Below are positions 32,217-40,406 of a DNA stretch of 64,000 nt, in pieces. The position numbers were made by a program, and so were the translations under genes. The stretch's first letter is position 1. Each line of letters starts with the position of its first letter. The notes under the pieces are model-generated. The model was not told the origin of the DNA. It saw only the letters and a program-made list of their open reading frames with translations, and made no database searches. This DNA comes from Mycobacterium sp. 4858. GTDB lineage: Bacteria > Actinomycetota > Actinomycetes > Mycobacteriales > Mycobacteriaceae. The DNA lies in contig NZ_LT968775.1 in the NCBI RefSeq assembly GCF_900240975.1, positions 1,770,603 to 1,834,602 on the forward strand. The letters are read 5' to 3'.

Positions 32217-33179
32217 TCACTTCCTCGCTGCACCGGCGTTGGCGCGATACCACGCCACCGTGGCGTCGATCCCCTCCCGCAGCCGGATCTGGGGCAGCCA
32301 TCCCGCCTCCCGAAGGACGGTGACATCAAGCAGTTTGCGTGGTGTTCCGTCGGGTTTAGTTGAATCCCAGCGGGTTTCGCCCGTGTAGCCCACCGCCGCG
32401 GCGACCATATCAGCAATATCCCTGATGGTGTGGTCGATGCCTGTCCCCACGTTGACGTGATTCGGACCATCGAAGTGTTCTAAAAGGTATAGACACGCGC
32501 TCGCCAGATCATCGACATGCAGCAGTTCACGCCGCGGAGTTCCGGTGCCCCAGTTCGTCACCTCTGGAGCTCCGCTTGCTTTAGCCTCTTCATACCTGCG
32601 GATGAGCGCCGGCAATAGGTGCGAGCCAACCGGAGAAAAGTTGTCGTGCGGTCCGTAGAGGTTGGTCGGCATCGCAGAAATCCACGCTAGACCATATTGA
32701 CGCCTGACCGCCTGGACCTGAAGGATGCCTGCGATTTTGGCGATCGCATACGCGTCGTTGGTCGGCTCCAACGGCCCGGTCAACAGCGCGCTCTCCTTGA
32801 TGGGCTGCTCGGCGTGCTTCGGGTAGATGCACGAAGATCCGAGAAACAGCAGTCGCGGCACCCGCGCTGCCACCGCAGCATCTAATAGGTTGACCTGGAT
32901 CTGGAGATTTTGTGACAGGAAGTCGACCGGATAAGTGTTGTTCGCCATGATGCCCCCGACCCGCGCCGCAGCGTCGATGATGACTTGAGGCCTCGACTCC
33001 AAGACAAAGTCGAACGTCGCAGCCCGATCTGTTAGGTCGAGTTCGCTGTGCGACCGTACTAAAAGATTGGTAAATTTTGCGGCCTGAAACCTGCGTAAAA
33101 GTGCGGACCCAACCAACCCGCGGTGCCCCGCGATGAATACCGGCAATGCGCGGTCGAGAACGCCGACGGAGGTGTCCAT
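32217..33179 (-). CDS. GDP-L-fucose synthase-like epimerase/reductase (MerA-like)
   Basis: A 320-residue extended short-chain dehydrogenase of the GDP-4-keto-6-deoxymannose 3,5-epimerase-4-reductase type. NADP-binding FIAGHRGLVGSALLRR; RVGGIMANNTYPVDF; LFLGSSCIYPKHAEQP; catalytic tyrosine-lysine YAIAK; PTNLYGPHDNF. It follows the Gmd gene by eight bases, the usual arrangement for making GDP-L-fucose from GDP-mannose. Corresponds in role and position to merA of M. avium complex GPL clusters (inference from neighbours). Confidence 0.9.
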   Translation of the reverse strand: MDTSVGVLDRALPVFIAGHRGLVGSALLRRFQAAKFTNLLVRSHSELDLTDRAATFDFVLESRPQVIIDAAARVGGIMANNTYPVDFLSQNLQIQVNLLDAAVAARVPRLLFLGSSCIYPKHAEQPIKESALLTGPLEPTNDAYAIAKIAGILQVQAVRRQYGLAWISAMPTNLYGPHDNFSPVGSHLLPALIRRYEEAKASGAPEVTNWGTGTPRRELLHVDDLASACLYLLEHFDGPNHVNVGTGIDHTIRDIADMVAAAVGYTGETRWDSTKPDGTPRKLLDVTVLREAGWLPQIRLREGIDATVAWYRANAGAARK

Positions 33180-33187
33180 CCTCTGCC

Positions 33188-34210
33188 TCAGCTCCAGCCG
33201 GGCAAAATCGGCCTGTCAATCCAGGGCTTGCCGTCGCACTCCAAAGCAGCGATGTCCCCTTCCACCATGATCCGCGCCAGTTCGCCGGTGTGTACAGATG
33301 CCTTCCACCCCAGTGACTGGGCGGCCTTCGTCGCGTCGCCTACGAGCGAATCCACTTCCGTTGGCCGCAAATAACGCTCGTCGAATTTCACATGCTTCTG
33401 CCAGTCGAGTCCAGCGTGGTCGAAGGCGGCTTGGGCGAACTCACGCACGGTATAACCGCGCCCCGTTGCAAGAACGAAGTCGTCGGGCTCGCGAGCCTGC
33501 AGCATTCGCCACATCCCTTCGACATACTCTGGCGCGTAACCCCAGTCGCGGACAGCATCCAGGTTGCCCATGTAGATGTCTGACTGAATTCCGGCCTTGA
33601 TGCGCGCCACGGCTCGGGTGATCTTTCGGGTCACGAATGTCTCTCCGCGCCGGGGTGATTCGTGGTTGAACAAGATGCCATTCACCGCGAACAAGCCGTA
33701 GGCCTCTCGATAGTTACGCGTCGCCCAGTACGAGTAGACCTTGGCGGCGCCGTAGGGCGAGCGCGGATAGAACGGCGTCTGCTCGTTCTGAGGGGGCGGA
33801 GACGCACCAAACATCTCCGAGGAAGACGCCTGATAAAAGCGGCAGTCGACCCGGGAAAGCCGCACAGCTTCAAGCAGTCGGATGGATCCCATACCGGTCG
33901 TGTCGCCGGTATGCACAGGCTCGTCAAAGCTGACACGCACATGCGACTGCGCCGCAAGGTTATACACCTCGTCAGGGTCGATGGTGCTGAGCAAGGTAAC
34001 CAACCTGGTTCCGTCAGTGAGATCGCCATAGTGCAAGAACAGTCGTGCGCCCGCTTCGTGCGGGTCAACGTAAAGGTGATCGATCCGCGCCGTGTTGAAT
34101 GTCGAAGCTCGACGGATGAGGCCGTGGACCTCGTACCCCTTGCTCAGCAGCAGTTCAGCGAGATACGAGCCGTCTTGTCCGGTGATCCCGGTTATGAGTG
34201 CTCGCTTCAC
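33188..34210 (-). CDS. gmd: GDP-mannose 4,6-dehydratase (MdhtA-like)
   Basis: A 340-residue enzyme converting GDP-D-mannose to GDP-4-keto-6-deoxymannose. GxxGxxG motif [14 protein letters not shown], then [24 protein letters not shown], the catalytic YGAAK and [18 protein letters not shown], all diagnostic of Gmd. Length is normal. It precedes the fucose-synthase-like gene in a probable two-gene unit. Distinct from the shorter Gmd-like paralogue at 58492, which lacks the RRAST segment. Confidence 0.94.
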   Translation of the reverse strand: MKRALITGITGQDGSYLAELLLSKGYEVHGLIRRASTFNTARIDHLYVDPHEAGARLFLHYGDLTDGTRLVTLLSTIDPDEVYNLAAQSHVRVSFDEPVHTGDTTGMGSIRLLEAVRLSRVDCRFYQASSSEMFGASPPPQNEQTPFYPRSPYGAAKVYSYWATRNYREAYGLFAVNGILFNHESPRRGETFVTRKITRAVARIKAGIQSDIYMGNLDAVRDWGYAPEYVEGMWRMLQAREPDDFVLATGRGYTVREFAQAAFDHAGLDWQKHVKFDERYLRPTEVDSLVGDATKAAQSLGWKASVHTGELARIMVEGDIAALECDGKPWIDRPILPGWS

Positions 34211-34726
34211 TGGGTTCCCGCCTCTGTCGGTGCATACTCACCATATGTCCGGCATCTCATCGTGGCCGCATCACTCCTTGCCAACGCAACAACCGCTGGG
34301 CATCGCCGTGAGCCTAATGATAGATCTCGAGGGCAAGCAACGTTGATCGACGACCTGACTCGTCGGGCACCAAACATGCCCAAGGCGCGACGGTGCCTTC
34401 CCGACAAGGACGCTATCCGCAAAACCCATGGAACGCAATGGAATCCATCCAGTAATAATCAAACGCACGATCCTCTGCATCAAATGAATCTGCACCGATT
34501 TGACCAACGAATTTTGGTTACCGGTGCCCGTACTCGCGAGATCATAGATCAATATCAGTTGGACGAGCAGTTCATGATTTACACAGACGTCGAACCTCCT
34601 GGACGGCCCGACGACAATCACATCCAATACATGTAGCGCAAAAATTGCGGTCTGCGAACCTGCGGAAGCCTGCCCACGGCTTCGACGGCCCAAACGGCCA
34701 ACAGCTAGCGCCGAACGCGCAACAAG
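34211..34726. other. intergenic region upstream of gmd, no gene seen
   Basis: 516 bases containing only open frames without recognisable protein features. The gmd promoter presumably lies at its left end. The right end meets the IS3 remnant at 34727. Confidence 0.5.
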
Positions 34727-34862
34727 TGAGGGGGACCCGTTTGGTGGTCCAGTCGCTATGCGGCTTGGGGCTGTTAGGTCGTGGTCCACTGTAGAGCGAA
34801 CTCGGCGGGGGTGAGTGCTTGGCGGGTAGGTTGGGGCCGGTGGGGGTTGTATTCGCTGGGGG
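34727..34862 (-). mobile_element. truncated IS3-family remnant (terminal repeat plus transposase C-terminus)
   Basis: Starts TGAGGGGGACC at 34727 and continues GGTCCAGTCGCTATGCGG, closely matching the end of the complete element at 35813. The minus strand encodes EYNPHRPQ and LTPAEFALQW before a stop, equivalent to NRPHSAHGELTPAEFALQW at the end of the intact transposase. The rest of the element is gone; the match stops next to the hydrolase stop codon at 34864. Sequence differences show it is a related IS, not a recent copy. Confidence 0.8.
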
Positions 34863-34863
34863 A

Positions 34864-35766
34864 TCAGGGCATCGCGCGAAAGGGCCGGAGGCGGTCGAGT
34901 ACTAATTCGGGGCGCTGCTCAACGATGGAGTGACCAACCCCTTCGACGATCTCGGCTTCGAAGTCGGTCGCATGCTGGGCGAAGGAATTCAACAGTTTCG
35001 GAGTGAGAGCCGGATCGAGTGTCCCATGCAAGAACCGAACGGGAACGTCGATGAGTGCATCGGCGTATTCGCCGCGCAGCCAACCAAATGCCTCTGTGGC
35101 CAGTCCTGCGCGATACCAGCGTGACGCTGCAACTGCGTGTCCCGGCTCTCGCAGTCGGCTCACGTAGGTATCAAATTCCTTGGGTATGTGACCTGCATTG
35201 ACCCAGCGGGCCAGCAGCCGAGGGTAACGTGCCTTGGGCTCGCCGATAAGCCACGGGCCGAGCAGTGGCATAACGAGCGGAATCTGATATGCGTATCGCC
35301 AAGAATCCCGCGCGAACCCTGGCAGAGTGCCCAGCCAAGGGCCGAGTGTATTCACACCAAAAAACCCCGACACGACCTCGGGGTGGCGCAGCAACATAAT
35401 GACTGAAACGGGCCCGCCCCAGTCGTGAGCCACCAGTCGGGTCCGCCCGATATTGAGCTGCCTCAGGACAACCGCGAGATCTTCCGCCATGTCGCACTTG
35501 AGGTAGCGGCCGCGAGGTGCGGTACTCCAGCCGGCTCCGCGCAGATCTGGGCACAGCACACGGTAGCCATCGGACGCCAGCGGTTGGATCAGCTCGTGCC
35601 ACATCCACCAGTTCTGCGGGAATCCGTGTACCAGCATGACCGGCGGCCCACTGGCCGGACCGGCATCTGCGACATGGAGGGTGACATCACGTCCGACATT
35701 AATGAACCGATGCTGCACCCCGTCCAGCTCAGGCGGGGGCGCAAAACGGTTCTCAACTGGTGACAT
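34864..35766 (-). CDS. alpha/beta hydrolase, epoxide hydrolase-like
   Basis: A 300-residue alpha/beta-hydrolase. Oxyanion motif HGFP (47-50), nucleophile elbow AHDWGGP with Asp115, and probable acid and base in HGTLDPALTP and GVGHSIVEQ. An Asp nucleophile and HGFP point to the epoxide hydrolase/haloalkane dehalogenase branch; the substrate is unknown. It is flanked by an IS3 remnant downstream and a full IS3 element upstream, so it may be a passenger gene unrelated to GPL. The start at 35766 is only about 47 bases from the IS end, which may affect its promoter. Confidence 0.8.
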   Translation of the reverse strand: MSPVENRFAPPPELDGVQHRFINVGRDVTLHVADAGPASGPPVMLVHGFPQNWWMWHELIQPLASDGYRVLCPDLRGAGWSTAPRGRYLKCDMAEDLAVVLRQLNIGRTRLVAHDWGGPVSVIMLLRHPEVVSGFFGVNTLGPWLGTLPGFARDSWRYAYQIPLVMPLLGPWLIGEPKARYPRLLARWVNAGHIPKEFDTYVSRLREPGHAVAASRWYRAGLATEAFGWLRGEYADALIDVPVRFLHGTLDPALTPKLLNSFAQHATDFEAEIVEGVGHSIVEQRPELVLDRLRPFRAMP

Positions 35767-35843
35767 GCCAGTAACCCTACGGCGGGATCCCCGTCGGAAC
35801 TGGATTCAAAAATGCGGGGGCGACCCTTTGGGTGATCCGGTCG

Positions 35844-36706
35844 CTATGCGGCGTGGGGTTGATAGGTCCTCATCCACTGAAGAGCGAACTCAGCAGGGGT
35901 GAGTTCGCCGTGGGCAGAGTGGGGCCGGTTGGCGTTGTAATCACAGCGCCAGCCGTCGATGATCACCCGGGCTTCCAGCAGCGAATCAAAGCGCCACAAG
36001 TTGAGCAGCTCGTCACGCAATCTGCCGTTGAACGACTCGATCCACGCGTTCTGCCACGGCGACCCAGGATCAACGAAAAGTGAACCAGCACTATGGAATC
36101 GACACCAATCGCTCACGGCGTGTGCCACGAACTCAGGACCGTTGTCGAAACGTACGTAATGTGGCGCCCCGTGCATGAGCGCCAGGCGATCCAACACATC
36201 GACGACGGCGTCGGCATCGATGCTGCGATCCACCTCGATCGCCAGCGCCTCACGGGTAAACTCATCGATCACGTTCAACAACTTCAGCGTGCGGCCGTCG
36301 GCGGTGGTGTCGAATTGGAAGTCCATCGCCCAGATAACGTTTGGACGAATCGGTGACATCGCACCGACGGCAACTCCGATGCCCGTCAGCCGCTTCTTCC
36401 TGCGGCGTTGCGGGACGCGTAGGCCCTCCTCACGCCACAACCGGCGGATCCGTTTGTTGTTGACTCGCCAGCCCGCTCGGCGCGCCATCTTCGCCGCCCG
36501 TCGCCACCCCCAGCGAGGCCGGTCGGTAGAGAACCGGCGCAGCCAGACACGCAACTGTGCTTCCTCGGTAGTGATCGGCGGCGGCGTGAGGCGCATCGTG
36601 GACCGGTGCAGCCCAACGACCGTGCAGGCGCGGCGCTCAGACACCCCGAACCGCTGACGCAGCGCCGTCACGGCGCTGCGCTTGCGGTTCGGGGTCAGAA
36701 GTTTCC
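35844..36706 (-). CDS. IS3 transposase OrfB (DDE integrase, made by -1 frameshift)
   Basis: The catalytic part of an IS3-family transposase. The open frame has no good start of its own; sense begins at LLTPNRKRSAVTALRQRFG, directly where orfA ends. DDE residues appear in WAMDFQFD, VRFDNGPEF and WIESFNGRLRDELLN, and an HTH_21-like segment (WRRAAKMARRAGWRVNNKRIRRL) precedes them. The C-terminus is HSAHGELTPAEFALQW. Product most likely an OrfAB fusion with orfA at 36695-36982 through the slippery site at 36701-36707. Start given is approximate. Confidence 0.88.
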
Positions 36707-36982
36707 CGCCGAAATCTCCTTGAGCATGTCGATGTCGAGGGCCTGGTTGGCGACCAGCTTCTTGAGCCGAGCGTTCTCGGCCTCGAGCTCTTTGAGCCGT
36801 TTGGCCTCGTTGGCCTTCATGCCGCCGTACTGGGCAATCCAGCGACGCCAGGTCGACTCGGCGATCTCCAGGTGCCGGCACACCTCGCCCAGTTCCTGGC
36901 CGGTCCCGAGGAGCTTGTTGCCCTCGGCCAGCTTGCGGATGATCTGGTCCGGGGTGTGCCGCCGACGCTTATTCGTTGCCAT
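36695..36982 (-). CDS. IS3 transposase OrfA
   Basis: A 95-residue helix-turn-helix DNA-binding protein of IS3 elements. MATNKRRRHTPDQIIRKL start, HTH around EVCRHLEIAESTWRRWIAQYGG, and a leucine-zipper-like end (RLKELEAENARLKKLVANQ). The start at 36982 is chosen at the conserved N-terminus rather than the longer frame to 37045, which would cross the terminal repeat. The minus strand has the heptamer GGGAAAC (complement of 36701-36707) in the correct phase (G GGA AAC) just before the stop, a classic -1 slippage site joining it to OrfB. Confidence 0.88.
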   Translation of the reverse strand: MATNKRRRHTPDQIIRKLAEGNKLLGTGQELGEVCRHLEIAESTWRRWIAQYGGMKANEAKRLKELEAENARLKKLVANQALDIDMLKEISAGNF

Positions 36983-37144
36983 GTAGTTGGTCATTCTTCC
37001 TGCCCGAGCACTCCGGGCAACAGAGTCCCACAACGACTGGACCACTACGGTGGGCTCACCTCACAAGAGCCGACGAGCCGGGCGATAATGACGGATACCC
37101 CCTCGCGTCGCCCGTTGCACGACAACTGAAAGGCTATACCCGTC

Positions 37145-38422
37145 ATGAAGGTTGTGCTGGCGTGCTACGGAAGTCGCGGCGACGTGGAGCCCGCCGCCGC
37201 TATCGGCCGCGAGCTGCTGCACAGAGGACACGAGGTTCGCATGGCCGTCGCGCCCGAACTGGTTGGCTTTGTCGAGGCGGCCGGACTTGCAGCGGTCGCT
37301 TGCGGACCGGATTTGCAGTCGTTCGTGGACGCTCAACGCGGCTTCCAGAACGGAACGGATGCTCTGCGCAACTTCTGGAAGATCCAGGATCAGATTAGAT
37401 TGAAGCGCGAGGCCCGAGAGTTCCACACTCAGTGCTGGAGACAGACGAGCGCGACACTGACGCCGCTGGCTGCTGGGGCCGACTTGCTAGTCACTGGCCT
37501 GACTTATGAGGAGGTCGCCGCCAACGTCGCGGAGTATCACGACATTCCATTGGCCACGCTGCATCACTATCCGATACGGCCTAACGGCCAGCTTCCTTCA
37601 TTTCTGCCGTCGCCGTTGGTCCGCCCGGCCATGACATTGAACGAGTGGCTGCTGTATTGGCAAGTTTTGAAGCGGGTCGAGGACACGCAGCGTCGCGAAC
37701 TCAGGCTACCGAAGGCAAAAGTCCCTTCGCCGCGACGGATCGCCAAACGCGGCTCGCTGGAAATCCAAGCCTACGACGAGATTTGCTTCCCGGGGCTGGC
37801 AGCCGAATGGGCAAAATGGGATGGCCAGCGACCTTTTGTCGGCGCAGTCGCTCTGGATTTGACCACTGACGCGGATGCGGGCGTGGCGTCGTGGATAGCC
37901 GCAGGAACGCCGCCCATCTGCTTCAGTCTCGGCAGCACACCGGTCGAATCTCCTGCCGACACAGTCGAAATGATCAGCGCAGCTTGTGCGCAGTTAGGCG
38001 AACGGGCCTTGATTTGCGCCGGCGGGACTGACGTCCGGGGCGTACCCCATTTCGACCACGTCAAGCTGGTGGACACGGTCAATTACGCGGTTACCTTTCG
38101 CGCCTGCCGCGCTATCGTTCACCATGGCGGCTCAGGCACTACAGGCGCAAGCCTGCGCGCCGGAGTCCCGACGATGATCCTATGGACGTGGCCTGATCAG
38201 GCGATCTGGGGCGCTCAGCTCGATCGACTCAAAGTCGGTATGGCCCAGCGTTTTTCGAACACCACTCGCGAATCGCTCGTCGCCGGCCTGCGCCAGATCC
38301 TTTCGCCGCAGTATGGCATCCATGCGCGCGAGATCGCTGCCCAGATGACCAAACCCGCCGAAAGTACCCGCCGCGCCGCCGATCTCTTGGAGACGTTCGC
38401 CCGCGCGAGGCGTGCCGGCTGA
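37145..38422 (+). CDS. GPL glycosyltransferase, GtfB/RtfA family
   Basis: A 425-residue GT1-type (GT-B fold) glycosyltransferase of the mycobacterial GPL family that adds deoxytalose or rhamnose to the lipopeptide. N-terminus VVLACYGSRGDVEPAAAIGREL; donor-binding region IVHHGGSGTTGASLRAGVPTMILW. It resembles the gene at 62042 more than that at 60736 (for example GERALICAGGTDVRGVPHFDHVKLV against GERALLCFGGTDFSGVPHSGHVKLV). Because it borders the drrC-side variable block it is the best candidate for gtfB, but the paralogue identity is inference. Its codons are less GC-rich than those of the other two, and an IS3 element lies directly upstream. Confidence 0.88.
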   Translation: MKVVLACYGSRGDVEPAAAIGRELLHRGHEVRMAVAPELVGFVEAAGLAAVACGPDLQSFVDAQRGFQNGTDALRNFWKIQDQIRLKREAREFHTQCWRQTSATLTPLAAGADLLVTGLTYEEVAANVAEYHDIPLATLHHYPIRPNGQLPSFLPSPLVRPAMTLNEWLLYWQVLKRVEDTQRRELRLPKAKVPSPRRIAKRGSLEIQAYDEICFPGLAAEWAKWDGQRPFVGAVALDLTTDADAGVASWIAAGTPPICFSLGSTPVESPADTVEMISAACAQLGERALICAGGTDVRGVPHFDHVKLVDTVNYAVTFRACRAIVHHGGSGTTGASLRAGVPTMILWTWPDQAIWGAQLDRLKVGMAQRFSNTTRESLVAGLRQILSPQYGIHAREIAAQMTKPAESTRRAADLLETFARARRAG

Positions 38423-38558
38423 ATTGGCGTAGGCGGACCGCGGGGTGGCCGACGTAAGCCAAGTCGAGCAAATTGGCCGCCTTGGGTTGTTGTATCCCCA
38501 CCCGGATGGGAACAACTCATCATCCGCACGCGGGCCGCGTACGGGCTTTTTGGCGATC

Positions 38559-39653
38559 TTAGCCGGGGCGCGACACTCCGGCAGCGCCGCCGAGCACCTT
38601 CCGCACTGCCTCCAGAAAGCGGTGTCCGTTGCGCAGGTCCGGCTCAAGATGGCAGCCTTCGGCCCACTCATTCCAGGCATTGATGAAAACGATTTGCTCA
38701 TCTTCCGGATAGGAAGCTACGCGATTCGCTGCATCGCGTAGCCACGTTTCGAACAAGTCGGCGTTATCGTTCTGAATAATCACTCTTCCGGATCGTGCGG
38801 AATTGTCCCAACTCGGCGTCACGCATGGAAAACGCCTTGCTATTGTCTCTTGTCGTTCCATGGCGGCACTGACCATTGCCGCGTAGTCGTAAACTACGAA
38901 CTCATTTCCCCGGAGGCGATTGAGCAAACGAGGAATTAAATACCGCCGTGAAGAAGCGACAAGTTGAGGTTGCAGCGTTCGAAAATGCGGCTCGAATCCG
39001 ACGACGGCGTCGAAACCGAGCGCTATAGTCTCCGCATCGTCCATGCTGTGCATATGGCTACGAACCGAGCAGAGGTATACGCCCGGCAGCCCCATCGATT
39101 GGGCTTTGGCTCGCCATCGTGCGATGGTTGACCGAATGTCGGGGAACTGGTCGATACGGTAAATGAGGAAGACCGGCTTGCCGTCAACGCGAATATAGCG
39201 GGGATCAAAAAAAGCCTTGCCCAGGTACTCGAAGTGTGCATCCGGGTCGTACCTCTCATGGTCCTCCTCGATCAGGACTTCGTGTTCTCTACCGTCCCAA
39301 CGCCGGTTCCAGTTCTCGTTGGCCCAACAGACGCAGAATGGGAAGTCCGGTTCTTTGTCGGCAAGAACAGCTTCAAGCGGCTTTTCGAGCAATAGTTTGC
39401 CATTGAACCAGTAATGGTAGTAACAGAAACCGCCGATGCCATACTGGCGGGCTAGATCCGCTTGCGCGATTCGCGTCTCGCGCAAGCGGAGATCGTAGAA
39501 GCCCATATCGGCAGGAATGTGAGGCTGGTGATGGCCACGGAAAAGTGGACGCGCCTTGGCCACGTTGACCCATTCGGTAAAGCCGCGGCCCCACCATTGG
39601 TCGTTCTCCGGGATCGGATGAAACTGCGGCAAATAAAATGCGATGGCCTTCAT
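38559..39653 (-). CDS. WbsX/WsaE-like glycan enzyme (GH99-like domain)
   Basis: A 364-residue protein with the hallmarks of the WbsX family found in O-antigen and S-layer glycan clusters: AIAFYLPQFHPIPENDQWWGRGF at the N-terminus, YYHYWFNGKLLLEKPLE, CVCWANENWNRRWDG and FINAWNEWAEGCHLEPD. These proteins have a glycoside hydrolase family 99-like fold and are thought to act as glycosyltransferases or glycan-processing enzymes; chemistry is not settled. The ATG at 39653 is chosen at the conserved N-terminus; the longer frame to 39728 adds an unrelated basic stretch. Codon use is distinctly less GC-rich, suggesting transfer. It points toward, and converges on, the gtf gene. Confidence 0.85.
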   Translation of the reverse strand: MKAIAFYLPQFHPIPENDQWWGRGFTEWVNVAKARPLFRGHHQPHIPADMGFYDLRLRETRIAQADLARQYGIGGFCYYHYWFNGKLLLEKPLEAVLADKEPDFPFCVCWANENWNRRWDGREHEVLIEEDHERYDPDAHFEYLGKAFFDPRYIRVDGKPVFLIYRIDQFPDIRSTIARWRAKAQSMGLPGVYLCSVRSHMHSMDDAETIALGFDAVVGFEPHFRTLQPQLVASSRRYLIPRLLNRLRGNEFVVYDYAAMVSAAMERQETIARRFPCVTPSWDNSARSGRVIIQNDNADLFETWLRDAANRVASYPEDEQIVFINAWNEWAEGCHLEPDLRNGHRFLEAVRKVLGGAAGVSRPG

Positions 39654-40406
39654 GACACCTCGGTGGCCGGTGCAACGACTAGCTTGGCCGGCTGCCCGTG
39701 CTCGTTTACGGATTCGACCCTCGAACATTCATGCTGCACATAATCGCTCACCCGCGGTGCTCGACGTCCTTCGTTCATTGGCTGCCACTCCTTGCCGTTC
39801 GGATGCGACGCGCGTTGGCCAGACTCCCCCGCGCAGATGGTAGCTCAGTTGACCGCTGGCAAGCGCCGCTTCGCACCGGCGATATTTCGCGCAGACCGAG
39901 GCGCACCTTGTCGACCACCGGTTCAGGACGGCCGCCGGTGACTCGTGACCCCGCCATTTGCGGATCCGTCGGCCGATCAGCGCACCAGCCCGGTTGGACT
40001 CGTAGCACCGCCAACTCCGCCGGAAGGCACGAAGCCACCGGCCTGCCCAGACCCCGCGGGACAGCGAGGTTCGTTTGACGCGATCCCGGTGCGGACCAAT
40101 AGCTCGCCGGCTTCCCGATTGACCGAGTGAATGCTCAGCCCGAGCAGGTGCTACGTAGGGCATAGTGCTCCACAGTCCTGCACGACGACCGGTTTGGCTG
40201 CCTGGCCCCAACCCAGGGCGGCCACAGCGTTGGCAGGCGCGGGTCAACGTGGCGTTGCGGTGGCTTGATTTGGCCGCGGAGCGGACCGGTTCTCCCCGCG
40301 AGACCCCGATATCCTCACGTCATTGGATCGGCGGCGACATCATCGATCCGTGCGCCAGCCGGGACTCCGAGCCCAAAGTCTATGTATGGCATGAAGGTTT
40401 CGCAGA
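39654..40406. other. intergenic region, no supported gene
   Basis: 753 bases between the WbsX-like gene and the GT87-like gene. Open frames exist on both strands but their translations are low-complexity Arg/Ala/Ser-rich and show no family motif. It may hold the WbsX promoter and possibly remnants I cannot recognise. Confidence 0.5.

Larger units (their letters stand above)
35813..37063 (-). mobile_element. IS3-family insertion sequence, apparently complete
   Basis: About 1.25 kb bounded by imperfect terminal inverted repeats. The left end reads TGCGGGGGCGACCC... GTGATCCGGTCGCTATG. The right end on the complement reads TGAGGTGAGCCCACC... GTGGTCCAGTCGTTGTG; 13 of the last 17 aligned bases agree. 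It encodes overlapping orfA and orfB on the minus strand with a frameshift site. I could not identify a convincing target duplication. It separates the hydrolase from the glycosyltransferase at 37145. Confidence 0.85.

Noticed and set aside
33662..34636. Plus-strand 324-codon frame opposite gmd
   Set aside because: Antisense to an unmistakable GDP-mannose dehydratase.
35800..37075. Target-site duplication flanking the IS3 element
   Set aside because: Flanking bases show no convincing 3-5 base direct repeat; the borders may have changed since insertion.
39729..40247. Minus-strand 172-codon frame between the WbsX-like and GT87-like genes
   Set aside because: Arg/Ala-rich, no motif, no ribosome site; treated as non-coding.
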